Assembly: GCA_014904985.1 (NCBI GenBank)
Contig: MU129348.1
Location: 1 to 10,256 of the forward strand
DNA: 10,256 bases
DNA from: Hydnum rufescens UP504
Lineage: Eukaryota; Basidiomycota; Agaricomycetes; Cantharellales; Hydnaceae
Direction: 5' to 3'
The translations under genes and the position numbers were made by a program. Positions 1 to 7,079 of the stretch are shown here, piece by piece. Under the pieces are notes generated by a model. It was not told the DNA's origin, searched no databases, and saw only the letters and a list, made by a program, of their open reading frames with translations. Numbering within the stretch: position 1 is the stretch's first letter; every line of letters starts with the position of its first letter.

Positions 1-167
1 ATTATACTATTTAGAGGAATCATGAGTCTTAATCTTGTAGTGATGTTATAATGTGGTAAAGGGGCAGAAATACTATGAGAAATACTATCACAAGGATTAC
101 TAGAAGGTCTTGGTACATGGGGGATGCAGAAATTAGGGGTTAGCAGCCTTGAGGAAGGGGGTGGAGG

Positions 168-371
168 ACCTGGCCAAATTTGATTCTGCGGCCAGGTGGA
201 CCCACCCCTATCTGAGGATCCCATGGCCTGATTCCGGGGTCCCATGACCTAATCCAAGTGTCCCAAGGCCTGGTGTCCCCAGACCAAGAACCCCAGAGCT
301 TCTCGGGGGCTACTGCCCCTGAACCCCCAGGTTTTCTGGAGGGGACCCAGGGCTGAAAAATCAGCCCTGGG
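168..371. repeat. Cluster of GC-rich hairpins with 21-bp repeats
   Basis: Several inverted repeats lie close together: ACCTGGCC/GGCCAGGT (168-175 and 190-197); CCCCAGA/TCT-C-GGGG (291-297 and 301-308); GGGGC-TACT-GCCCC (306-319); an interrupted CCCCCAG/CTGGAGGGG stem (324-330 and 336-344); and a perfect 11-bp stem CCCAGGGCTGA/TCAGCCCTGGG with an AAAA loop (346-356 and 361-371). The second and third share bases, so they are alternatives. Between them, three imperfect 21-bp units beginning TCCCA start at 219, 240 and 261. The whole could be part of a non-autonomous mobile element or a structured transcript, but I recognise no family. Confidence 0.55.
219..280. repeat. Three imperfect 21-bp tandem units
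   Basis: Units starting at 219, 240 and 261 share TCCCAtGgCCTgaT-like sequence and keep exact 21-bp spacing (the last copy is 20 bp). Divergence between copies is considerable, so this is an old or weak tandem repeat. It lies between the first hairpin (168-197) and the later hairpins (291-371). Confidence 0.5.
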
Positions 372-1145
372 GAGCCCTATTTTTCAAGCAAATAGATAGG
401 TGAGTATTCCAAGTGTACCATTATAAGTTGTACCTCCATAGGTAGGATGTGCCTATAGGGTATTACATAGCTAACTAGGTACTTAAAGGTGTTTGCCTAA
501 GGTGCCCAAAGGATGATATCCAATCATTGTCCATCTAATCAAGCAAGCTCGGGCCAGCTGGTCCTCACTCTTTTGCAGCCCCCTGATGGTTCTTTCCGAA
601 TGAGGCCCACCTTTGTCCAATACGCATGAAATCTACATAGCTTGGAATACTTCACTTGCAGAATAGCTCAAAGAGTTTAAACCAGCATTCCCTCTTGCCA
701 ACGTTTTTATTTTCTCTTTGTATCACACTTTCAGGCACCTTTCGGACCATCCTTTTCTCTATGGTATGGTATGGAGGCACTACTGCCAGGGGGGCATGAA
801 TAAATCACCTCCACCCAACTTCAGCCGTCCACATTGTCCTTTCCTACGAACTCGAGGCCTATCTAGTGGAGCAACCACCCTCATTGTGAATGGTGGAACC
901 CATAAGTAAATGATGTTGTGATAGGGGTTGAATATTCTGGGCCGTCCTCATGTATCATAAAGTATGGTTCCTCTACCCCAGGCGACTGGTGCCTTGGGCC
1001 CATCTTGTGTATAGTATTTTGAGGGACTTGCTGTGATACTAGAACAGTGAATACTGTCTTTATGAAAAGAACTGAGGAGTGGTTAATGCGAGAGAACCAA
1101 TATATGTACAACCCGGTGAGGTCGGGTACCCTTGATACGCGGGCA

Positions 1146-1163
1146 ATGATGATGATGATGATG
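1146..1163. repeat. (ATG)6 microsatellite
   Basis: Six uninterrupted ATG triplets follow directly on the first copy of the TGATACGCGGGC direct repeat. It is a simple slippage tract with no coding context that I can support. Confidence 0.85.
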
Positions 1164-1368
1164 TTATCAGGTTTTAAGTACGTATGCGTGCCAAGAAGGC
1201 GTATGCCATACTATGTAACTAAGAGATATGTGGTAGCCGTGGGTTGTGGGTGGAGGCCGGAGTAGAGTGAGAAAGCGGAAGGGACGAGAAATAGGGGGGT
1301 GTTCGGCACATAGAGGTAGCTTGGGGGAATTGAGAGGGGTAACTAGAGCTGTGTGAGTAGAATAGGAT

Positions 1369-1408
1369 GAAGAAAGGGGGAAAGAAGAGAAAAAAAAAAA
1401 AGGAGGGA
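1369..1408. repeat. 40-nt uninterrupted purine tract
   Basis: Forty consecutive purines on the plus strand include an A12 run at 1390-1401. The whole interval 1260-1410 is purine-biased on this strand. Such tracts can exclude nucleosomes or form triplexes. It lies about 160 bp past the stop codon of the minus-strand gene, whose transcript would read it as pyrimidines. Confidence 0.8.
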
Positions 1409-1569
1409 TATACGAGTAGACAAAGAAGACATAATGCATAAGTGAGCATAGGCCAAGAATCTGAGGGTACTGATACGCGGGCGAAGGAAATCGTAAAAGT
1501 GGTGTGATAAATCCGGTCCGGCTGACTTCCAACATAGTAATCAGTTCCGATGGTATCCTTGGTGGAGTG

Positions 1570-1848
1570 TCATCGCTCGGTCATATACGGTGGTTGCGAG
1601 ACATCTGCTTTGTGATCGCCGCTCCCATTCGCGTCCCCTCCATCCAAATCTACCACTACCCTCCAAACGCGATCCATTGCCTCTCGTATATCTTTCTCTA
1701 CTTGGGCTGGCGAACCGAGGCGAAAGCGGCCCACGACACGACCATGGTCTCGGATAAGTTTTACCATATATGGCTGCAGTTCGGACTGCATGGTATCGGC
1801 CAATCCAGGTATGAATTCGGATCTGGACACGTGAGGGAGATGAGAGCC
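1570..1848 (-). CDS. C-terminal exon of the minus-strand gene
   Basis: After the intron the exon reads GSHLPHVSRSEFIPGLADT, then MQSELQPYMVKLIRDHGR, a GSPAQVEKDIREAMDRVWRV helix-like stretch, an Asp/Gly-rich linker (DLDGGDANGSGDHK) and YMTER before the TGA at 1572-1570. The final TGA follows a CGA codon. I cannot tell whether it is the ancestral terminator or another converted Arg codon; the downstream frame (HSTKDTIGTDYYVGS) stays open for a while but loses protein-like character. Confidence 0.55.
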   Translation of the reverse strand, partial: GSHLPHVSRSEFIPGLADTMQSELQPYMVKLIRDHGRVVGRFRLGSPAQVEKDIREAMDRVWRVVVDLDGGDANGSGDHKADVSQPPYMTER

Positions 1849-1901
1849 CTGGGCGGGTTTTATAAAAATGATGGTGATTCACCCTAGGTTTGGAAACATA
1901 C
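1849..1901 (-). other. 53-nt phase-0 intron in the minus-strand gene
   Basis: On the minus strand the coding frame ends HIDVKDT and meets GTATGT, a canonical fungal donor. The acceptor CCCAG ends at 1849. Splicing leaves the frame intact (phase 0) and continues GSHLPHVSRSEFIPGLADT. Length 53 nt is typical of basidiomycete introns. An alternative acceptor 26 nt further on (TCCAG ending at 1823) puts the next exon in the wrong frame. No strong CTRAY branch site is apparent. Confidence 0.65.
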
Positions 1902-2640
1902 CGTATCTTTCACATCGATGTGAAGGTGGCTGTCCGGGAGTGTCTTCGTTAAATCCGTCAGTTCCTTTAGAGTGACACGACAAGCGTCGCGAATTTCAGG
2001 GCGGAGGGTTTCCCATGCTGCAGCCCAGAGCTCCGTCCATCCTCCCTCCGCGTCTTTCATTGCTTCTTTAGATGCATTTCGGACAATATCCCGCAACGAG
2101 TTCCATAGCTCATTCCACTTCGTGTCATCTGTTACCATAGCACGCGCCTCGGGAGCCGTGAAAAGTGGAGCGGCTTTCATCATGGCACCAAACCCTGCGA
2201 TAATTGTGGGACGCCAATCCGCCGTTCGACCTCCAAGGAAGTCTGTATCCCCAAAGGTGCCTGCTAGAGAACGGAAGGCATCCACATCCTCCATCGTGAG
2301 TTTAATACCCGATACTGCGGCGGTTATGGCATTTAGTATGCCAGTCGTCGCATCACGATAAGCAGCGTCTCACACAGCATCCCCGATGTCTTCTTTCCAG
2401 AGAGTGGTTCGGAGCGTGGAGGCTCGCAGATCTGTCAATACAGAATTGAGAGTTGGCCGGAGCGTTGATCGTACCTCCGATCGCATCCTGAATCGCAGAG
2501 AGGTGTGGATCCCCGACTTCCCCGAGCTTCGGAGCATTAGCCGCAAAGCAAGGCGTATGAGCCATTCTGGCATTGCCCAGGTCAAGCGGGCACGACGCGA
2601 CATGGTGCGCGACAGCTGGACTTCAATTTGAGTCAGATCG
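1902..2640 (-). CDS. Third segment of the minus-strand gene, with internal TGA
   Basis: One frame runs from DLTQIEVQLSRTMSRRAR through AMPEWLIRLALRLMLRSSG, SEVRSTLRPTLNSVL and WKEDIGDAV, meets TGA at 2372-2370, and continues in the same frame with DAAYRDATTGILNAI and MEDVDAFRSLAGTF to HIDVKDT at the intron donor. The frame stays open on both sides of the stop, and CGA to TGA (Arg to stop) is the simplest origin. The Met at 2294 is internal. Confidence 0.6.
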
Positions 2641-3025
2641 TGATCGCGGTTATTACTGTTCCCTTGATCATCGGATTGATCATGGCATCCGCAGTCTTTG
2701 TCAATAGTGCGTTGGCCAAGGTTTGAGACATCGTTTCCCAGGACGAATTTGGTGGGAGCATATCCCATCGCACTATGTGTCGCGCGGTGGCAATGAGGAG
2801 TGTCCACGCAAAGAAGTAGCAATTGAAGCGCTGAAGCATGTAGCGCCCTGCCTTGTTGTCTCTGTGGATGCCAAAACAGATTTTAATGATGTTCAAAAGA
2901 TCTACGCCACTGCCCTGACAGTGCAATTTGGCCAGGCAGTCGGAGGTTTTGTCCAGGTCGGACAACGATTCAACATCCGCAATAGTGTCAATCGATTCGG
3001 TCCCCTCGTCTTTCATGGTGTTCAC
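2633..3025 (-). CDS. Second segment of the minus-strand gene
   Basis: This segment continues the protein from VNTMKDEGTESIDT through LDKTSDCLAKLHCQGSG, LLNIIKICFGIHRDNKAGR and YMLQRFNCYFFAWTLLIATA, then an Ala/Thr/Ile-rich stretch ending near IKGTVITAI. The Cys-Tyr-Phe-Phe-Trp stretch is hydrophobic but short for a membrane helix. After TAI the frame hits TGA, while a one-base shift gives DLTQIEVQLSRTMSRRAR, the expected continuation. The break is at about 2638-2645. The methionine at 3025 is internal and not a real start. Confidence 0.55.
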   Translation of the reverse strand: MNTMKDEGTESIDTIADVESLSDLDKTSDCLAKLHCQGSGVDLLNIIKICFGIHRDNKAGRYMLQRFNCYFFAWTLLIATARHIVRWDMLPPNSSWETMSQTLANALLTKTADAMINPMIKGTVITAITI

Positions 3026-3300
3026 TGGTTAGCTTCATCTCCCCTCCGATCCAAACGCAATATACAGTCGTCGGAAAGGATGAGAACAACATACTGGTGT
3101 TTGAATGCCGATCTCTCCCTACGAAGTTGAAACACGTTGATCTTGGTAGGACGACGGCCGAAGGAATGATGCCACTCCATTATCCCATTGTTTCGCCAGT
3201 CTTCTGCAAACTGGATTCGAAAGGGACCTGCGGATCTGCGTGGCCTGGACGAGATTATAAGTGCGTTAGAGGATGAACTGGTTGCGGCTGCAAGAGACAT
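3022..3300 (-). CDS. N-terminal segment of the minus-strand gene
   Basis: This first open segment encodes 92 residues beginning MSLAAATSSSSNALI. A low-complexity Ser/Ala start leads into PFRIQFAEDWRNNG, EWHHSFGRRPTKINVFQLRR and a beta-rich HQYVVLILSDDC followed by LRLDRRGDEAN. After RRGDEAN the frame runs into a stop, while the next frame continues sensibly as VNTMKDEGTESID, which implies one missing base in the AACCAGTG stretch at about 3024-3031. No splice donor and acceptor pair explains the switch better. The ATG at 3300 is chosen because it is the first Met of the coherent frame; no TATA box is obvious upstream. Confidence 0.6.
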   Translation of the reverse strand: MSLAAATSSSSNALIISSRPRRSAGPFRIQFAEDWRNNGIMEWHHSFGRRPTKINVFQLRRERSAFKHQYVVLILSDDCILRLDRRGDEANQ

Positions 3301-4093
3301 GAACTAGGGTGGTGGTGGGTATCCAGATTGCTGAGTGTACGCGAGGTAGAAATAGCTGTCCAAGTTCTCCAAACTGGTCGAGCGCCTAAATGATACTAAG
3401 AAGCGAGGCTCTAAATGCTCGTGTGAACCTTGGCCGCGCCGAATTTGAGTGCATCAGAAAAATGCCCAGTTGACTAGTGCTTTTTAACCCGCAAACGAAC
3501 TTGACCAGGGCATTTGAAGTGGCCTTTTTTCCCACCCGAGTGGATCAGGATAGCCTTATGGTGCATACTGCAGTGGGTCCGCGACTCTGATGCTTACGTA
3601 AGAGACGGTTTTAGATGGTTTTTGTCATCACGAGACCTGGAGTTTCATTTCCGACCATGGCCATGTGCGCTGTGCATCGGGTAGCGGCGACGAGCGCCAA
3701 TCCCCGACTCTCATATCCGAGATCATGTGATTTATGGACGAACACTACTGGATGTCAGCCAAGATAATTTGATGCATATCGAAGGGCTAGCGAGTTTGTT
3801 TCCGTTCGTTCATCTAGCAGCTTTGTCTCTACTAGTGGGATTGTGTGAGAGGCTGCGAAGCAGTTGCTTCGCGGGCTCGGTGCGTGAGGCAGCAGACCTG
3901 ACTGTGCGGGTGGGTGGGATCAATTGCCGTCACGACTAAGCTAGTAAACTACAATAGGGTGGGAGGGTGGGGAAAAGGATGTCTGGGAAGCTATCTGGAC
4001 GAGCGAACGTCCCTCAGTCGTCGGAAGCAAAACACGGCTTCCGCCGACTCGCTCACTCCCCTATTCACTAGCCTCTCTCTGTCGTTGTTCCTT
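3301..4093. other. Intergenic region, no supported gene
   Basis: This lies between the start of the minus-strand gene and the candidate retrotransposon LTR. Reading frames at 3727-3939 and 3914-4096 have no recognisable motif. Small symmetric sites are present: TTACGTAA at 3594-3601, a near-perfect palindrome GCGAAGCA-GT-TGCTTCGC at 3855-3872, CGGAAGC/GCTTCCG at 4022-4028 and 4037-4043, and AAATGCCC/GGGCATTT at 3460-3467 and 3508-3515. Two G-run clusters occur at 3908-3918 and 3957-3972. The promoter of the minus-strand gene should be near 3301-3600, but I see no clear core element. Confidence 0.6.
3957..3972 (+). other. G-quadruplex-forming motif
   Basis: GGGTGGGAGGGTGGGG has four G-tracts with 1-nt loops, the arrangement known to give very stable parallel quadruplexes. 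A three-tract relative (GGGTGGGTGGG) is at 3908-3918, 38 bp upstream. It is about 120 bp before the candidate retrotransposon LTR. Function is not implied by sequence alone. Confidence 0.75.
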
Positions 4094-4533
4094 TGAACTA
4101 AAAGGAAAATAACTATCCTGTTTGCATATCGCGGTAATTTATTCCTCCAAGTCTCTGGACTGTCCAGAATGAATCAATCAGGAATCTTTTCAGGTTAATG
4201 GTTGCCCCATCTCTGCAGAGGTTTCGGCTCTGGAGTGATGACCTTTTCAGGGGCTATGTTTACGAATGAATACTGATAGCAGGTCGGGTTTCTCATTTGA
4301 TTACTCCGACTTTGCTTGGACGGTGATATTGGAATGAATACATCCCGATATGGGAATAAACCCGGAATCTTCCGGAAAGATCTAAGACCGTCCAGGACCG
4401 TATAGGCCCGTCTACATCTGTTATTCCCATATATACTTGAACCCCGTAGAAACATGTATTTGTATATAAATACCGAGATTTTACTTGGTAAATCATAGTG
4501 TTGTTTTCTCTAAAAGACTTATATCTTAACACA
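4094..4533 (+). repeat. Candidate 5' LTR
   Basis: The interval has LTR features: a TATA box at 4463-4472, a 3' end of CTTAACACA just before a primer-binding-like site, and a possible TG start. The start is uncertain. TGAACTAAAAGG at 4094 vaguely matches TGAAAGAGGAA after the 3' purine tract (8429). TGTTTGC at 4119 is an alternative that would pair TGTT with the terminal AACA at 4528-4531. Inside are TCTGGAC-T-GTCCAGA (4154-4168) and CCGGAA-TC-TTCCGG, plus repeated CCGT-like words near 4387-4412. With no second LTR in the window the boundaries cannot be verified. Confidence 0.4.
4463..4472 (+). promoter_or_regulatory. TATA box in candidate LTR
   Basis: TATATAAATA is a strong TATA-like element about 105 bp upstream of the Gag ATG and about 60 bp before the inferred LTR end. 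A transcript would start around 4490-4500, giving a short R-U5 before the primer site, which fits a small fungal copia LTR. Confidence 0.55.
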
Positions 4534-4546
4534 TTATCAGCACCAG
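4534..4546 (+). other. Primer-binding-like site
   Basis: TTATCAGCACCAG directly follows the inferred LTR end. Ty1/copia elements often prime from a half-tRNA cut in the anticodon loop, and the complement (CTGGTGCTGATAA) looks like the 5' side of an anticodon stem and the loop. I recall TTATCAGCAC at this place in many copia elements. The exact tRNA is not assigned. Confidence 0.4.
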
Positions 4547-4571
4547 TTGCTTAAAAACAAAGACACTTGTT

Positions 4572-5225
4572 ATGCCCGATATCGCCCCGATAGACAAGAA
4601 CACCCTCAACGGTTTTTACCGGATCGATCAATTGAAAGGGGACAACTGGCTTCCATGGAAAACCAGGGTCACGGCATTACTCACAATAGCCGATCTAACG
4701 AAATATATTGATGGCACCTACCCGCGTCCCAGTGATGAGTCCCTGATCAAAGAATGGGAGACTCAAGATCTCCAAACTCGATCCTTACTCCAATTGACCG
4801 TGGGAGATGAAGAACTCATCCATTTAAGCGGCGCTCAGACCACGGCCCAAATGTGGACGCAATTATGTGACACCAAGGAGCCCAAGGGCATTTTTGGAGT
4901 AGTCGCGGAAAGGCAAAAATTATTACAAATAATTCCATCTGAATCTACGCCAATAATAGAACGTATTGCCATATTCCGAAAAGCCAAGGAAAACCTTGCA
5001 ATATTGGGCTATCCGCTTCTGGATATAGAATTCGCAATATTATTAATCTCCACATTACCGAGCTCATGGAGTTCATTCGAGTCATCTTATTTCGGATCCA
5101 AAACAAGCGAATCAGAGATCAAATCGGAAGAATTGATTACAATGATTCTAGATGAAGATCGCCATCACCGTGACAAATCACAGTCTACCGAGATCACAAA
5201 ATTAGCCCTGAACAAGGGCAAATGA
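4572..5225 (+). CDS. copia Gag (capsid/nucleocapsid), premature TGA
   Basis: The 217-residue segment resembles the copia-type gag polypeptide family: FYRIDQLKGDNWLPWKTRV (residues about 15-33) with the usual aromatic-Trp-x-x-Trp-Lys core, helices including WTQLCDTKEPKGIFGVVAER, and a segment ending in EELITMILDEDRHHRDK. Gag would form the virus-like particle that packages element RNA. TGA at 5223 cuts it just before the zinc knuckle, which stays in the same frame downstream, so the stop is a point mutation and not a gag/pol boundary. The ATG at 4572 is the first in frame after the primer site, 38 bp downstream of it. Confidence 0.85.
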   Translation: MPDIAPIDKNTLNGFYRIDQLKGDNWLPWKTRVTALLTIADLTKYIDGTYPRPSDESLIKEWETQDLQTRSLLQLTVGDEELIHLSGAQTTAQMWTQLCDTKEPKGIFGVVAERQKLLQIIPSESTPIIERIAIFRKAKENLAILGYPLLDIEFAILLISTLPSSWSSFESSYFGSKTSESEIKSEELITMILDEDRHHRDKSQSTEITKLALNKGK

Positions 5226-5246
5226 CTGCAGACTCCCAGGGCCACA

Positions 5247-5288
5247 TGCTCGAATTGCTCAAAGCCCGGCCACACAAGGGATCAATGT
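5247..5288 (+). other. Gag CCHC zinc knuckle
   Basis: CSNCSKPGHTRDQC matches C-x2-C-x4-H-x4-C exactly, the nucleic-acid-binding knuckle of retroelement nucleocapsid. It is in the Gag frame 7 codons after the TGA at 5223, and a Lys-rich stretch (KKKEKKEKDK, about 5331-5360) follows, as expected for RNA binding. All four zinc ligands are intact. Confidence 0.9.
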
Positions 5289-5459
5289 TGGGCAAAAGGG
5301 GGAGGAAAAGAGGGACAGGGCCCCCGACAAAAGAAGAAGGAGAAAAAGGAGAAGGACAAGGGGGTGAAGGAGGCAAAGTCCATGACACCCAAGTCAATGA
5401 ATCAGGCAATCCATCGAGACCCTGAGTACACACTCAGTGCCAGATCCAGCTCCGCAATC

Positions 5460-5690
5460 TCCAAATCTACGTGGCTAATCAACTCAGGCACGACATCCCA
5501 TATTGCGACTAAATGGGAAATGTTCACTGAATTCATTCCCGGGACCGAACTTATCCAAGGAATTGGCGAAAACATGCAACTGGAGGGAAAAGGCTGAGGC
5601 ACCATCACTATTGAAGCTCGATACAATGGGAAATTAATCCCTGTCAAACTACGCGACATCATATATTCCCCGAACGTGGGAAACTGTCTA
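5460..5690 (+). pseudogene. copia aspartic protease, catalytic Asp lost
   Basis: WLINSGTTSHIA at about 5472-5507 aligns with the copia protease active site, normally D-S-G-A/T. Asn (AAC at 5481) replaces the catalytic Asp; the preceding codon ends in C, so ATC-GAC to ATC-AAC is a CG to CA change. A TGA at 5595 follows LEGKG, and the frame continues GTITIEARYNGK and LRDIIYSPNVGNCLLSLAQ. Without the Asp the protease could not cleave the polyprotein. Confidence 0.8.
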
Positions 5691-6760
5691 CTGTCGTTGG
5701 CACAGATCGATGAGCTAGGATGGGAAATACGACATAAAAATGGAAAAATTACCATTTTTCCCCCTAATGGACAGCCTGTAATGGAAGGAACATTACGCAA
5801 TAGATCATACATATTGGAGGGACGAGCGCAAATGACCGAGACAGCAAATTATGCATCATCGAGTCCTGCGCTGATCTCATGGGGAGAGGCCCACCAGAGA
5901 TTTGGCCACCTGTCTCTCTCAGGGCTCAAAACCCTATTCAATTCCGATATGGTAATGGGAATCAAAGTTGATCCCGATTCAAATCAAGATCTTGCGTGTG
6001 AGGCTTGTATTCAAGCCAAATTACATCATCAATCATTTCCTAAATCGAGCGATAACCGAGCTGGGAAACCCAGCAATCTCACACATTCTGACTTGTGGGG
6101 ACCAGCAAGAACTGCTTCCATTGGAGGATCGCGGTATTACATATCATTCATCGATGACCATTCAAGACGAATCACTGTCAAATTCCTTAAAGAAAAGTCG
6201 GAGGCACGGCAACAAATCCAAAACTATGTTGCATGGATCGAAACCCAATTAAATTGACTGCCAAAAGCATTTAAATTTGATAATGGCGGTGAATTTATTG
6301 ATCAGGATCTCCAAAAATGGTTAGCCGAAAAAGGAATAGAATCTAAATTTACTGTGCCCCATTCACCCCAACAACAGGGAATGGCCGAGCGGCCGAACCG
6401 GACTTTACTCGAGATCACGCGAGCTATGCTAATCGCCAAAGGTTTACCTAAGAACCTATGGGTGGAGGCAGTTTCATATGCCGCGTACATCCGAGCACGA
6501 AGCCCTACAAGGGCATTACATAATAAAACCCTGATGGAGGTATGGATGGGTATAAAGCCAGATGTATCTAATCTCCGCGAATTTGGATCCGACGTATGGG
6601 TCCTAGATGAGGGCGACCGATCAAAATTAGACCCGAAGGCAAATAAATTCTTTTTTGTCGGCATTGAAGAGGGACCAAGGGCCATTAGGTACTACAACCT
6701 GAAAACCCACAAACTTTTAATTTCCCAGAACTTCAAATTCAATAATAGCCCCAACACCCC
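5690..6760 (+). pseudogene. copia integrase with intact DD35E, one TGA
   Basis: A GAG-pre-integrase and zinc region has H-x4-H (5892 and 5907) and C-x2-C (5997-6008). The catalytic core has Asp in HSDLWGP (6090), Asp in FDNGGEF (6279) and Glu in GMAERPNRT (6387). Asp-2 and Glu are separated by exactly 35 residues, the DD35E spacing. A TGA at 6255 interrupts between the two Asp residues (QLN-stop-LPKAF). The C-terminal part follows through SNLREFGSDVWVLD and FFFVGIEEGPRAIRYY. Integrase inserts element cDNA into the host genome. All catalytic residues survive, but the stop prevents a full product. Confidence 0.88.
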
Positions 6761-7079
6761 AAGCCAGGTCAATCTCGATCTCCCCATCCCTTCCAGTAAT
6801 TCTAATTCCGACTCGGAACATGCTCGAATTGAGGGGGAGCCCCAGGAACCCGAAACTTGCGATACCAATTCTCCGCATATTCAAAACAATTCAATATCAC
6901 CCCTGGAACCGATGCTGCCCACCCGCCATGGCTTGCGTGAGCATAAGACAATTAACTATGCAAAACTACATAATCCAGGAACACGGAAGGAAATAGTACC
7001 TGCTCAACAAAATAAACCCGATGAACTAAGCCCCGAGGGTGACATGACCGACCATGTCAGGTCATTAATTTCAGGCAAA

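Larger units (their letters stand above)
1124..1482. repeat. Separated direct repeat around a 320-bp segment
   Basis: GGGTAC-(CCT)-TGATACGCGGGC at 1124-1144 recurs as GGGTAC-TGATACGCGGGC at 1465-1482. The copies differ by a 3-bp insertion and enclose 320 bp containing the ATG run and the purine tract. The arrangement could be a duplicated site flanking an insertion or two copies of a dispersed repeat end. The enclosed segment has no terminal inverted repeats or coding content that I can see. Confidence 0.5.
1..1500. other. Non-coding flank, no supported gene
   Basis: No reading frame here has a recognisable domain, codon pattern or exon structure; the longest ones (718-909, 1047-1265, 1167-1535) have low-complexity or incoherent translations. 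Structure is limited to the hairpin cluster at 168-371, a (TATGG)3 run at 760-774, an (ATG)6 run at 1146-1163, a direct repeat at 1124-1144 and 1465-1482, and a purine tract at 1369-1408. CpG is sparse in the first 550 bases and commoner after about 1100, so the left end may be older, repeat-derived DNA. The stretch 1410-1569 lies just past the stop codon of the minus-strand gene and may include its 3' untranslated region; I see no clear polyadenylation signal. Confidence 0.6.
1570..3300 (-). pseudogene. Uncharacterised basidiomycete-type protein gene, interrupted
   Basis: Four minus-strand segments read as one protein of about 555 residues. It starts at the ATG at 3300-3298 (MSLAAATSSSS) and ends at the TGA at 1572-1570. 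Residues about 45-88 hold a compact motif (FGRRPTKINVFQLRR, then HQYVVLILSDDCILRLDRRG). The next segment runs from TESIDTIADVESL to RYMLQRFNCYFFAWTLL, followed by AMPEWLIRLALRLMLRSSG, a Trp- and Glu-rich helical part (WTELWAAAWETLRPEIRD), and after the intron a C-terminal part ending YMTER. Interruptions are a 1-nt loss near 3026, a 1-nt loss near 2640 and a TGA at 2372-2370 after GDAV. The protein resembles large uncharacterised families I recall from Agaricomycetes; no enzymatic motif, signal peptide or clear membrane span is visible, so I give no function. It may be a decayed family member, or an intact gene with assembly indels, though the TGA would remain. The strong conservation-like residue texture makes coding origin convincing. 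Confidence 0.7.

Noticed and set aside
133..143. Telomere-like TTAGGGGTTAG
   Set aside because: Fewer than two units and isolated; expected by chance.
1504..3130. Plus-strand reading frames at 1504-1887, 1972-2361 and 2723-3130
   Set aside because: They overlap the minus-strand gene, whose frames read as a coherent protein with an intron, while the plus-strand products look like antisense shadows.
3727..3939. Possible 70-residue protein gene
   Set aside because: No motif or supporting context; overlaps a hairpin and G-runs, and is expected by chance in this GC content.
5194..5812. Minus-strand reading frames inside the retrotransposon
   Set aside because: They lie opposite recognised Gag and protease motifs and have no motif of their own.
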